64,000 nt of DNA from Ilex aquifolium (taxonomy: Eukaryota > Streptophyta > Magnoliopsida > Aquifoliales > Aquifoliaceae). This document shows positions 46,114 to 57,330 of the stretch, in pieces. The position numbers and the translations under genes are program-made. Below the pieces are notes generated by a model, which saw only the letters and a program-made list of their open reading frames with translations, was not told the DNA's origin and made no database searches. Numbering within the stretch: position 1 is the first letter of the stretch; each line of letters begins with the position of its first letter. The DNA is taken from the NCBI GenBank assembly GCA_951799425.1, contig OX637393.1, forward strand, positions 21,865,744-21,929,743, read 5' to 3'.

Positions 46114-47534
46114 ATGACTGAGGGCACTCCTCACTTCCAAAATTTGCCGGCAGAATCGTGTGAGTCCGTGAATCAGCCTGAACCAAATTCACCAAGATCA
46201 GTAGTAGACTCTTGTGAGGGTAGTATGACAAATAATGAAAAAAATGGAGAAGTCCCTATAAGAGAGGAGGAGGTCCCTAACATCCGAACTTTGCGAGATT
46301 ACTTAAATCCCACAAGAAACAGTGTCCCCTCTTGTTTTATTTTTCCTGAAAATGCTCCCCTCTTTACTGTAAAGCTGGGGACAATGCAGTTGTTACCCAT
46401 GTTTCACGGATTGGATGCAGAAAATCCATATCTGCATATAAAAGATTTTGAGGAAGTGTGTGGAACATTTCAAGACAATTCTGAATTGGCCAAGATAAAA
46501 CTGTTTTCTTTCTCCTTGAGGATAGAAACAAACAATTGTTAAATTCTTTAAAGGCTTTTTCAATACCCAACTGGCAAGCATTACAAAATGAATTTTTTAG
46601 AAAGTTTTTTCCTCTACATCGCACAAATGCACTAAAAAGGCAAATCATGAATTTTGCGGTCAAAGAAGGAGAAAATTTTTATCAAAGTTGGGAGAGATTC
46701 AAAGATCTGCTCCAATCCTGCCCACATCATGCTTTTGAAAATTGGACTTTGGTAGGATTTTTCTATGACTCCTTACCCTCTAGACTACGTCAGTTTGTCG
46801 AAATGATGGCCCAAGGAGAATTCATGGGAAAAAGTCCGGAGGAGGCATTCAATTTTTTTGACACCATATCTGACAGTTCTCAGATGTGGGACTCAGCCGC
46901 CCCTACCACTGTAGAAGCCAGACCATCTACTTCCCAAGGAGGAAAATATGTCTTGAGAGAGGATGATGATTTGAGAGCAAAAATGTCCACATTGTCTCGA
47001 AAGCTTGAAGCTTTAGAGATGAAGAAAGTCCATCAAGTTGATGTTAGCTCTTCCACCGAGCAAGTGTGTGGAATCTGTGCGCTAATAGGACACCCTACTG
47101 GGGAGTGTCCCACCATCCCAGCATTCAAAGAAGTCTTGTTGGAACAAACACATGCAGTTTCCAACTTCAACAAGCCCTACTCCAACCCATATTCTAAAAC
47201 ATACAATCCAGGGTGGCGAAACCACCCTAACTTCAGTTGGAAGAACACACAACCAATACCCATGAACCAACAACAAGGGCCATACCCACCACCCCAAGGA
47301 CCTCCTGCATATCAACCATATCAACCACCACAAAATAGGAACCTTGAGGACACACTGAATCAATTCATGCAAAGCCAAATGAATTATAACAATAATTCCA
47401 CACAGCCTTTCACTAATTTCAAAACCCAGACCACTCAATCTTTTGAGGATCTTAAAAGCCACATCCAAAAGTTGACTCAATCCATGGTCATACACGAAAA
47501 GGGCAAGTTTCATGCCCAACCAAAGCAACCATAA
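46114..47534 (+). pseudogene. gag: Element D gag and zinc knuckle
   Basis: Starts like B. One G lost near 46519 shifts the frame after FSLR; the correct frame resumes at 46536 and runs through the gag core, the zinc knuckle CGICALIGHPTGEC and the glutamine-rich linker to TAA at 47532, a CAA in B. Structural particle protein, inactivated. Confidence 0.9.
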
Positions 47535-50500
47535 GGCCAATTCCATGTAGGGAACCCTTCAACAATAGGAAACACCCAAGACCAAGCCCAAGCTGTCACG
47601 ACACTGAGTGGCAAGGTGATTGACAAGACAATCAGAGACATACTCATTCCCAAGCCAAGACCTGAGTCAAGCCCAGCCAATCCATCATCTGAACCTGAAC
47701 CAATTGAGACTGAACTTGAGAAAGACCCTGAGCCTGTGATTGAACAAGAGCCAGAACCTTCTGAGAAAAGGGAACCTTCGTATCCCATTCCGGCTCTGTT
47801 TCCTCATCGACTCAAAACCAAACAGAAAGTGAAAAATCAGCCTGAAATTTACGAGCTTTTTAAGCAAGTAAATATCAACATCCCACTTCTGGATGCAATC
47901 AATCAAGTTCCGTCTTATGCCAAGTTTCTAAAAGACTTGTTCACAGTCAAGAGAAGCCAGAATGTCCAAAAGAGAGCTTTCCTAACGGAACAAGCTAGTG
48001 CTCTTCTTCAACATAAAAGCCTTCCAAAATACAAAGACCCAGGGTGTCCGATTGTCTCATGTATCATTGGGAACTTCAGGATTGAACAAGCTTTGTTAGA
48101 CCTTGGAGCCAGCGTTAATTTGCTACCCTACTCTGTCTATCAACAGTTGGGTTTGGGTGAACTTAAACCCACTTGCGTCATACTCCAGTTGGCCGACAGA
48201 TCTGTCATAACCCCCAGAGGGATTGTTGAAGATGTGCTTGTCCAAGTAGATAGTTTTTTCTTCCCTGTTGACTTCATTGTTCTGGATACTCAACCAGCAA
48301 TAAATTCGGAGAACCAAATTCCCGTCATTCTTGGTCGACCATTCCTAGCAACTTCCAATGCTTTAATCAATTACAGGAATGGAGTCATGAAATTAACTTT
48401 TGGGAATATGACTCTCGAACTGAACATTTTCAATATTGCTAAACATCCAGAAGAAGAAAAGGAAGAAAGAGAAGTAAACTCCATAGAATCTTTGATACAG
48501 GAACATCTGGATGATACATTCTGTGAGGATCCTACTGAATCATCTCTGTTAGAACTCATCTCATCAGAAACAACAGATGATGACCCAAATCCACCAAGTG
48601 GCCCTACTCATACTTTTGAGACATGGGCACCCAAATTCAAAGAAATTTCACCAAGTGGCACAAAGCCAGTCTCATCAAGTGTTAGCCCACCAAAGCCTGA
48701 ATTGAAACCTCTCCCATCTGACCTCAAATATGCATTTTTAGGAGAGAATGAGTCATACCCAGTGGTAATTTCATCTAAACTCACAGACTTGCAAGAGTCT
48801 AAACTGATTGAAGTTCTTCGAAGTCATAAAAGCACCATTGGATGGACCATCGCTGACTTGAAAGGTATAAGCCCGTTAATCTGCAATCATGCCATATACC
48901 TTGAAGAGGATTCAAAACCCTCTCGTCAAATGCAGCGACGACTGAACCCTCACATGAAGGAAGTTGTGAGAATTGAGGTACTCAAACTCTTAGATGTAGG
49001 GATAATCTTCCCTATCTCAGATAGTAAATGGGTTAGTCCAACCCAAGTCGTGCCAAAAAAATCTGGGGTCACAGTGGTAAAAAATGATGCAAATGAACTA
49101 GTACCAACTCCAGTCGTCACAGGATGGCGAATGTGCATTGATTATCGAAAACTCAATTTGGTCACTAGAAAAGATCATTTTCCTCTCCCATTTCTTGACC
49201 AAGTCCTAGAGAGAATTGCAGGTCATGCATTTTACTGTTTCTTAGATGGGTATTCTGGGTATAACCAAATTGAGATAGCCCTAGATGATCAGGAGAAAAC
49301 AACCTTCACATGCCCCTTTGGCACCTTTGCATTCAAAAGGATGCCATTTGGACTTTGTAATGCTCCTGCAACATTCCAAAGATGTATGCTAAGCTTGTTC
49401 AGTGATATGGTTGAAAATTTTTTGGATGTATTCATGGATGACTTCTCTGTCTATGGAGATTCCTTCGATTTGTGTTTAACCAATCTGGAGAAAGTACTGA
49501 TCAGATGTAAGGAAGCCAACCTAGTGCTCAATTGGGAAAAATGTCATTTTATGGTAACACAGGGCATTGTCCTTGGTCACATTGTGTCGTCTGAAGGCAT
49601 GAAAGTTGACAAGGCAAAAATAGATTTGATTGGAAATTTGCCTGCCCCTAAGACTGTAAATGTTCGATCATTCCTAGGACATGCAGGTTTCTACAGGAGA
49701 TTCATAAAATATTTCAATTCCATAGCAAAACCCATGTGTCACCTCCTAAGTCAGGATGTAATATTTGATTGGAATGAAGCATGTCAAAAAGCCTTTGACA
49801 TGCTAAAATACATGTTAATTTCTGCACCAATAATGCAACCCCCTGACTGGAATCTTCCCTTTGAACTAATGTGTGATGCAAGTGATTTTGTTGTAGGTGC
49901 TGTATTGGGACAAAGAAAAGATAAGAAACCCCATGTGATTTACTATGCAAGCAAAACTTTGAATGATGCTCAAATGAATTATTCGACAACTGAGAAAAAA
50001 TTGCTTGATGTAGTTTTTGCACTGGAAAAATTCTGTTCTTATCTTGTTGGTTCTTCTGTTACTGTATTCACTGACCATGCAGCCCTAAAATTTTTGCTCA
50101 CAAAGAAGGACGCCAAACCAAGACTCTTGAGATGGATACTTTTGCTCCAAGAGTTTGATCTTGTCATCAAGGACAAGAAAGGTGTCGAGAATGTGGTGGC
50201 AGATCATCTGTCCAGACTAACCTATGAATTTCATGAGGATGGACTGCCAATCAATGAGAAATTCCCCGATGAACAACTGTTCATGATTGATAGGACACCA
50301 TGGTATGCAGACATTGCTAACTTTCTTGCTACTGGTACACTCCCTCCATCCTTTACCATGTTGGACAAAAAGAAATTTTTGAGGGAGGTTCGTAACTTCT
50401 TTTGGGAGGATCCTTACGTATTCAAGTACTTTAAAGATCAAATCATAAGACGTTGCATCCCTGCTCATGAAAGTAGTCAGGTAATAACATTTTGTCATTC

Positions 50501-51651
50501 TGAAGCATGCGGTGGCCACTTTTCATCAAGAAAAATAGCTGCAAAAATATTGCAGTGTGGATTTTACTGGCCCACACTTTTCAAAGATGTCCATGCCTTT
50601 TGTTAAACTTGTGATAGGTGTCAAAGGTTGGGAAACATTTCTAAAAGAAATATGATGCCTTAAACCCCATTCTGGTAATTGAAATTTTTGACTGTTGGGG
50701 CATCGATTTTATGGGACCATTTCCCCCTTCCTTTGGCTATCTGTACATTTTAGTGGCTGTAGACTATGTATCCAAATGGGTTGAAGCAATTCCATGCCGA
50801 AAAAATGATCACAAAACAGTGATCAAATTTTTGAAAGAAAATATTTTATCCCGGTTTGGAATTCCGAAATCAATCATAAGCGATGGGGGTGCTCATTTTT
50901 GCAATCGTCCTTTCTGAAATTTAATGAAAAAAATACTTGATTTTTCACAAAATTGCAACCCCTTATCACCCACAGACCAGTGGACAAGCTGAGTTAGCTA
51001 ATCGGGAGATCAAATTAATTTTGGAAAAAACGGTGAATCCAGATCGCAAAGATTGGTCGTTAAGACTAACTGATGCGCTCTGGGCATACCGTACTGCTTT
51101 TAAAACAATTTTAGGCATGTCTTCTTATCGATTAGTCTATGGAAAGCCATGTCACTTGCCTGTGGAATTGGAACATAGGGCATACTGGGCCATTAAAGCA
51201 ATGAATTTTGACTTGGACAAGGCTGGGCTAGCAAGGAAACTTCAGATAAATGAATTGGAGGAATTGAGAAATGAAGCATATGAAAATGCTAAGATTGCTA
51301 AAACCGGGATGAAAATTTTTCATGACAAACACATTGTGCGGAAATCTTTTGAGCCGTCTCAAAAAGTCTTGCTATTTAATTCAAGACTCCGCCTCTTTCC
51401 TGGTAAGTTGAAATCAAGATGGACTGGGCTTTACATTGTCAAAAATATGTTTGAACATGGAGCAGTTGAAGTGGAAAACCCAGCAAACGGTAATAGTTTT
51501 ACTGTTAATGGTCAATCGTTTAAAACCATTTTTAGAAGATTTTGTTAAAAATGTGGAAACCATTCTTTTAATAGAACCAGAGTACTCCACCGAAATTCGC
51601 GCCTGCCGACACTCCAGTGGATCGGATCAGGAAAAATCTACTCCAACCTGA
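47535..51651 (+). pseudogene. pol: Element D protease, RT, RNase H and integrase
   Basis: A 996-residue open frame (47616-50606) carries the protease DLGAS, RT with FMDDF near 49433, RNase H with CDASDFVVGAVLG and the start of integrase. Damage follows: TAA at 50604 in the zinc-binding domain (TTA in B), one base lost near 50660, TGG-to-TGA at 50915, an extra A near 50930 and an extra base near 51518. Integrase catalytic residues remain readable (IDFMGPF, ISDGG, ELANREI). C-terminal tail ends at 51651. Confidence 0.92.
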
Positions 51652-51716
51652 CCCACTGGGGCGCCTTTATAAGGCACCCACTTTTTCTCCTAGCCGCCGC
51701 AGTTGGCCCCCCCATT

Positions 51717-51770
51717 TCTTCTTCTTCTTCTTCTTCTTCTTCTTTTTCTTTTCTTCTTCTTCCTTCTGTT
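51717..51770. repeat. (CTT)n pyrimidine tract
   Basis: TTCTTCTTC microsatellite, longer here than the matching tract in B (8716-8752). Confidence 0.85.
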
Positions 51771-51805
51771 CATCTTCGAGTTCTCTGTTATCCGAGAAAC
51801 CACCC

Positions 51806-51952
51806 ATGACCACACACTCCACAAACACGATATTTTGCTTCATGTTTTGCATTTTAATCTTATATTTGCTCACGGGTGTTCTTTTTTTATTCGCACTCAC
51901 ACATAAGGATTTTCAGCCTACCCGAAATCCAGATCTGTGCACAGATGATTAA
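51806..51952 (+). CDS. Small single-span hydrophobic ORF, element D
   Basis: Counterpart of 8787-8933 in B: same start, length (48 residues) and hydrophobic span (IFCFMFCILILYLL). Family not recognised; coding status uncertain. Confidence 0.35.
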   Translation: MTTHSTNTIFCFMFCILILYLLTGVLFLFALTHKDFQPTRNPDLCTDD

Positions 51953-52042
51953 TTTTTGTGTTTTTATTTGTAGGTCTCAGCGGGTGAAAAGATCTCTACC
52001 ATTCAACCTCGTCTCCACAATCCATGAACCGGTAAATTCGAA

Positions 52043-52077
52043 ACATTGGGGACAATGTTTAGTTTATGTTGGGGGGT
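52043..52077 (+). promoter_or_regulatory. Hairpin plus G-run after pol, element D
   Basis: ACATTGGGGACAATGT, then TATGTTGGGGGGTATG. Confidence 0.5.
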
Positions 52078-52256
52078 ATGATCAGTTCATCAGTTCATTA
52101 GTTCATATTTTCGTAAATTTTTAAAAATTTTTATATTGTCGTTATTGATCATGTTTGAACATTGATTGTATAAATTGATGATTATGAATCAGCTTCAATC
52201 GTCTTTGTGACTGGCAGACGTTAAAGAACCAGATAGTGAGTCTTAACTTAGCAATC

Positions 52257-52667
52257 ATGGATGTAAAACTTTTTTGGTTTAGCCTAGGAGTTCTACGTCC
52301 CTTTCCATCTGATGTGCATACTATGATCATGAGAAAAACAAGATTAGTAAGGAAGGCTGAAATCCAAGAAAAACAAGCGAAACCCCTCTGTGGCAGAAGC
52401 AGCTTTGCCAAACGCCGTCGTGCCAAAAGGCTTGGTGCCTATAAACAGTGTGGCAGAGTCTTTCACGAAAAAAGGTACAACCAGTGTCTTGAACCAATTT
52501 CCGGTCGCGCACTTGATCGATTAGACTGGATAGTAAATGGGCTGAGTAAGGATTACCCTGATACGCCATGCTATTCCGGTACTGTGCTTAACCGATTTGT
52601 GAGAGAGGAAGTTGGGAGAGTTACTGGCTGTCCATTCTACACAGACACAGAGGGAGACTCGGATTAG
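52257..52667 (+). CDS. Intact Cys/Arg-rich ORF resembling carlavirus nucleic-acid-binding protein
   Basis: 136 residues, same length and start as B's copy, nine amino-acid differences, no gaps. Keeps CGRSSFAKRRRAKR and C65, H70, C77, but Cys62 is Tyr, which should weaken any zinc site. Residues 82-136 are identical to B while the DNA shows silent changes there. It is open although the neighbouring gag-pol has seven lesions. See the B entry for the family argument; the same uncertainty applies. Confidence 0.6.
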   Translation: MDVKLFWFSLGVLRPFPSDVHTMIMRKTRLVRKAEIQEKQAKPLCGRSSFAKRRRAKRLGAYKQCGRVFHEKRYNQCLEPISGRALDRLDWIVNGLSKDYPDTPCYSGTVLNRFVREEVGRVTGCPFYTDTEGDSD

Positions 52668-52937
52668 ATAATTTTCTGTAGGAAATGTGTACTTTTGTTG
52701 GGGGAGTGAAAAGCCAAAGGTCCGAATTTGTGTAAAAAGTGTAAAAATCTTTTTGTATAAATTCTTTTGACTGAAATGAAAATATGGGCCGAGTAAGGAA
52801 TATCCCAAAATACCAACCTGAAGCGTGGGTAGGGGTTTATCCTGAGACGCCTTAGTTTTTTTTTTATTTAAATATGTGTTTTTTGCCTTCTTTGATTGTA
52901 TATAGTGTAGTGGAGAAAAATTTTAATTTTTGGTTCA

Positions 52938-53220
52938 ACGTTCGAACGCCAGGTAACGTTCGAACGTCAGCTGCTTACAGTACTCAGCCTCTGATGAATT
53001 TTATGATGAAACGTGAAAGTACTGGGATCTCTATCCGTTCGAACGCCAATAGACCGTTCAAACGAGATTAACGTTCGAACGAAGAGAACCTACAACACTT
53101 TGGCCTCTGACAGAACTTAAAAGTACTGAGAGCTCACCACGTTCAAACTCCAAACCACGTTCGAACGGTCTGTTTAAAATCCTTCTACCCACGTTCGAAC
53201 GTCACCAACGTTCGAACGTT
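52938..53220 (+). promoter_or_regulatory. Internal CGTTCGAACG array, element D
   Basis: About eight sites, several eroded, in pairs; ends 12 bp before the TATA box. Confidence 0.65.
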
Positions 53221-53226
53221 ACAACT

Positions 53227-53244
53227 CAGGCTATAAAAGCCTGG
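53227..53244 (+). promoter_or_regulatory. Internal TATA box inside an inverted repeat, D
   Basis: CAGGCTATAAAAGCCTGG, identical to B; 216 bp from TATA to the 3' ORF start. Confidence 0.65.
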
Positions 53245-53447
53245 TTCGTCTTCTTCATTTCAAAACCCTCATAAAACTCTGAAAACCCAAAAAACCCTTG
53301 AGGCTCTTCACTACCCAGACCCCAAAAACCCAACCATTCTCCATTTTCACCAAAAATCAACCCTCCCAAGACATTTGCCACTTCAAGAAGATCCATTTTC
53401 ACAAAGAAATCAAAGATTTCAAAACCCTCCAACTCAAAAACCAAAAA

Positions 53448-54551
53448 ATGCCAAGAGTCAAGCTTCCTGCCAGGAGGAACCCAAACACCCAAGAGCAAAA
53501 TTTTGTCGAAGAAGTGGTGGAGGTGAGAGAAGGAATGCCACCACTCACAAGGAGATACGACAAGACTCGGTTTCTCACAGCTCTAAAAGCAGACAGGTAT
53601 GAAAATTTCTACCAAAACAAAGCCATTGTTTGTGAAAGAGATGTGATTTTGGCTGATTTTGCGGAGTTGGGGATCTTTGCGGAGATGGAAAGGAGGGGGT
53701 GCTTGTTTTATTTGAGGAACGGCGGTGAGGCCGTAGTCGACTTGGTGCGGGAGTTTTACTCCAACGCCGAGATCATCGACGGGGAAATTTGAACTTATGT
53801 AAGGGGAGTCCATGTGGACGTTGATAAAGATTATATTTGGGGGGTAAGGCAAGAGGTGCCTCGGGTTCCAAATCCCGATTATCCCCCAAGGAAGAATGTG
53901 GCGATGAATGAGGTGGGGAAGGAACTGACTGGAGTACCCAATTTTTCGTGGACTGGGAAGAAATTTTTTAGACAAGGGGAGCTAAGTGACAAATACAAAA
54001 TGTTAAACTTGATTGCGGTGTCAAATTTTGCTCCAATAGGAAGAAAAAATGAAGTTTTACCTAACATGGCCCGGTTGTTGTATGCGATTGGAAAAGGGTA
54101 AAGCATTGATCTCCCCTCCCTAATTCTGACAGAAATGAAAAAGGCGTGTGATGTGAAGAGGAATTCGCTTCCCTTCGACACCCTAGTGACAGAACTGTGC
54201 AAAGGCCATGGGGTGAGGGTGAAGCCAGAGATGGAAATCCAAAAGCCGATGGGGCCACTGAACAAGGCATCCTTTCGAAGGAGCCAAAGTCATAGTGGCG
54301 GCCCGGCAGTCAGACAGGAGAGGCCACCCACCCAGGGAGTAGACGAGGTACAAGAGGAGCTTGACGCAAAGAAGGAGAGAGAGATGGAAGAAGAGAGAGA
54401 TCAGCCACCAGAGATAGGCCCTAGCACCAGCACCAGCACCCGACGCTCCTTACGGGACATCATGCTTAGCATTGAAGCTAAGCAGGATGAGACCCTTAGG
54501 CTTATGAGGGGTGGTGGACATGGTGGAGCTAGTGGACATGCAGAAGAGTGA
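53448..54551 (+). pseudogene. Element D 3' ORF, near full length
   Basis: 367 codons from ATGCCAAGAGTCAAGC to HAEE, all in one frame, with two stops: TGA 53790 (CGA-type codon) and TAA near 54099. Domain blocks VCERDVILADF, REFYSNAEI, YVRGVHVDVD, KYKMLNLIAVSNF and ARLLYAIGKG are followed by a charged, Glu/Lys-rich C-terminus with a possible coiled coil (EELDAKKEREMEEERD). Serves as the reference for B's truncated copy. Role unknown; the matched palindromes before it and in the LTR make a self-regulatory DNA-binding role worth testing. Confidence 0.8.
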
Positions 54552-56370
54552 GAGAGAGAGGGATTTCTGTTCTTTTTCTTGTTTTTATGTTTGTTTAAAG
54601 TGCTTCTTTTTATGAATTTCTTCTTTGATAGTTGTAATTTTTTTTTGTTTGATTGTGAATGAATCGAACCGTTGATATTAAAAGATTATATTTTGAGAAA
54701 TGAATTGTTCCATTTATCACTTTTATTTGTTTTAATGCATTTGTAGATTTAGCATAAAATTAAAATGTGATGGAACAAATGTGGATGTTAAGAATGCATG
54801 CTAGAGTAAATATGCACATGATCGGTTTGACACCTCAATTTATCAACCGAGACTTAAAACCACATTTCTTGAAAAAATTGGTATTCTCTCTATACTTAAA
54901 TTGTCATATGTACATCGATATTTGTTATTTTAAAGGTACAGGAAGATCTGACTCGAAAATGGAATTGGTATATAACCAATACCCCCTGGAAAACCCGACA
55001 TACACAGTGGAGATAACAAAGAACACCAGGGTGAGTTTCGAACCTAACGATGCTTTCGAGAGACAATCAATGTTTACTCAAGTAAATTCTTTTCACTCTC
55101 AATTTTTGAATGATCTCATTAACCTTTCTTTGATTGACGCACTTAAAAGTGATCTATTGACATATCCCACAAGGAACCATCGCATACGACACATACATGT
55201 GCACATGCTTGAGAAATGATCTTAGGCCATCTTTGATATAATATTGAGCTTTAGACCTTTCTTTGACAAAACTTATCCCTCGTTAGCCATGTTTGAGCCA
55301 TCAATGTATGAATTTTTCTTTGATAAACCTATATGATTACCAATCCACAGGAAAACATACTTGACATACCTTGGCTATCTAATTTTCTTACATCCTCTTT
55401 GTAATATGATAACATAAAATGGAAAAGAAAAAGAAGCATTCGAGATTATCATCCAAGAAGAGTTGATTGGAACAATTGAAATAGAAAAGAAGCAAAAAGG
55501 CAAGAACTTGCCAAGAAAGTGAAAAATGAGAAAAGTGAAAGAAAGAAATGTCATCTCCAGGCAAAATATCAAAAAGTTAGAAAAATGTGTGCTACAATAC
55601 GTAAACAGAAGATAGCTTTTGAAAATCCCTGACGTTGTTTCGTTAGCCACTGACCTCTGGCAACGCTACAACCTATGAAAAGCCCTAATTGATCTCAAGT
55701 CTGTTACATGCATGTGTTGTTAATCAAAATTGGGATATGGTAAATAGCATTTCTTTAAATTGCATCAATATCGTTTCATGAGATTATGCCAAACATGATT
55801 TATTGCTTCCTTAAACTAGCGCTCCCTTTCTAATTATGCATGTGATTTTTCGATTGGCCATCTTCTGATCACATGATCTGTGAGAAACAAGTCACTATAA
55901 TTAGAGTGAACTTTTGCTGAGGGTATACTACGTGAGGTTTGTGAAATCGAAACTATCCATGGAAGGTGATAAAAGGGAGTATTTGTTATATAACAAATTC
56001 CTGTTGCTTGAATGATCATTCCTACTGCATTGAGAATTTCAAATACCAATGTAACAAATGATAATTTTTGCATAGAATGAATACCTGTGAAATAAGGACG
56101 TGTGAGATATAAGTTAAATTGAGAATCTGGTGTCCCAACGACCATGATGCTAATTTAATTTAATCAGCATTCTCCTATGCACATCTGTTCGACTGAAGTT
56201 TGTGGGTAGCTTCCCTGGAAACCCTCACGAGACAACACTCATCCGCTAGGGTAAACCTAGTGGTTCAACGGCTTGTTGCATAAGCTAAATGCAACCGGAT
56301 GACCTACGAAAATGGCATTAGGAGTAGATTTTTCTTTTTTTTATATTACTAGAGACTAGCAATATTTAGG
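54552..56370 (+). other. Element D 3' noncoding region with conserved block
   Basis: No gene accepted. ORF 54767-55219 lies where C and A have plainly noncoding homologous sequence. Conserved block about 55030-56150. GGAAACCCTC and GGCTTGTTGCATAAGC before the polypurine tract match C. Confidence 0.7.
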
Positions 56371-56380
56371 TTGGGGGGTG
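56371..56380 (+). other. Polypurine tract, element D
   Basis: TTGGGGGGTG immediately before TGATTAGCAC. Confidence 0.8.
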
Positions 56381-56928
56381 TGATTAGCACTTAAAATTAG
56401 CATATTACTATGCCATTTTAAGACTAATTGTACTTTGATGGAGTTTTAAGTGATTTCATTTCAGGCCCTAAACTGAACAAGGACCCAAGAACTACAAGTA
56501 CCACACTTGGATGACACAAACACATTAGAGCCCAAAATTGGAGAAGCTTGGAGCACAGCCAGAATGTTCGAACGCCAACTCACGTTCGAACGTCCACATT
56601 ACACTGTAGCAGACTCAACTGCTATGAGAAGGCGTGTTGCAGTTAGGAAAGAAGACTGAAGCTCTGAAGCACTTGAGTCTCACGTTCGAACGCCAACTCA
56701 CATTCGAACGTGCACTTGAGTTGATTGAAGACCAGACTACTGCATAGAGTTGGAACTGAACTTCACAGAAGACCAACAGACCACTCGAGTGAAAGGGTCA
56801 GAACACATCTGGCGTTCGAACGCCCTTAGTGCAAAAACAGAAGAAACGTTCGAACGGCAGTCAACGTTCGAACGCCCTTTGTGCAAAAACAGAAACAACG
56901 TTCGAACGCCAACTCAAGTTCAAACGTT
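56381..56928 (+). repeat. Element D 3' LTR, first part
   Basis: 548 bp from TGATTAGCAC to CAAACGTT, containing the palindrome array but stopping just before CTCCACAGACTGGC, where the reversed part at 20100 begins. Confidence 0.9.
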
Positions 56929-56936
56929 TCGTCCCC
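56929..56936. other. Right breakpoint of 36.8-kb inversion
   Basis: Eight filler bases TCGTCCCC between the D LTR and F LTR. They resemble adjacent F sequence (TTCGTCCTG at 63661), suggesting templated end joining. Confidence 0.75.
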
Positions 56937-57235
56937 ATTCAAGTTCAAAACATTTATATATGAACTTACTTTAAATTATTTTCCAAATTACTAAATTTTA
57001 TTCCATATTTCGTTTTTAGGTCACCCGACACTAGATCGCGTCGTAAAACGCAAAAAATTTGACTGTTTCGGAATTCAATGAAAATTGACTGGATAACTAG
57101 ATTTCGCGAGAAGAATCCAACGGTAAGGTCCGTTTCGTCATCCGAGTTCTAGAAAAATTTAGGTTTTTAACCCATACCATAGTTATAAATTACCAACCCT
57201 TTTTCATAAAAATTCAAATTTACCCGGGTTTTACA
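56937..57235 (-). repeat. Element F 3' LTR, first part
   Basis: The first 299 bp of the LTR on the reverse strand (TGTAAAACCCGGG...GAACTTGAAT), matching 63992 down to about 63690. The rest is at 20102-22133 and 24351-24486. Confidence 0.88.
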
Positions 57236-57248
57236 TTCTTCCCCCCTT
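57236..57248 (-). other. Polypurine tract, element F
   Basis: AAGGGGGGAAGAA on the reverse strand, directly before the LTR start TGTAAAACC. Confidence 0.8.
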
Positions 57249-57330
57249 AAAAATAATTTTGTCCCCGAAATTCACATACTCATGCACACTTAACTGCATG
57301 TATATGCGACAATTATATAATATTAATTGA

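Larger units (their letters stand above)
44048..56928 (+). mobile_element. Element D, Athila-like (TTCGAACG family), main part
   Basis: Same family and layout as B, but with the 3' end that B lacks: complete 3' ORF, conserved block, polypurine tract and first 548 bp of the 3' LTR. Rest of the 3' LTR is at 18716-20100. Gag-pol has more lesions than B. The Cys/Arg-rich ORF is still open. Confidence 0.92.

Noticed and set aside
54767-55219. 150-codon ORF after D's 3' ORF
   Set aside because: Homologous sequence in C and A is noncoding with many stops; no recognisable domain; likely chance opening in the conserved noncoding block.
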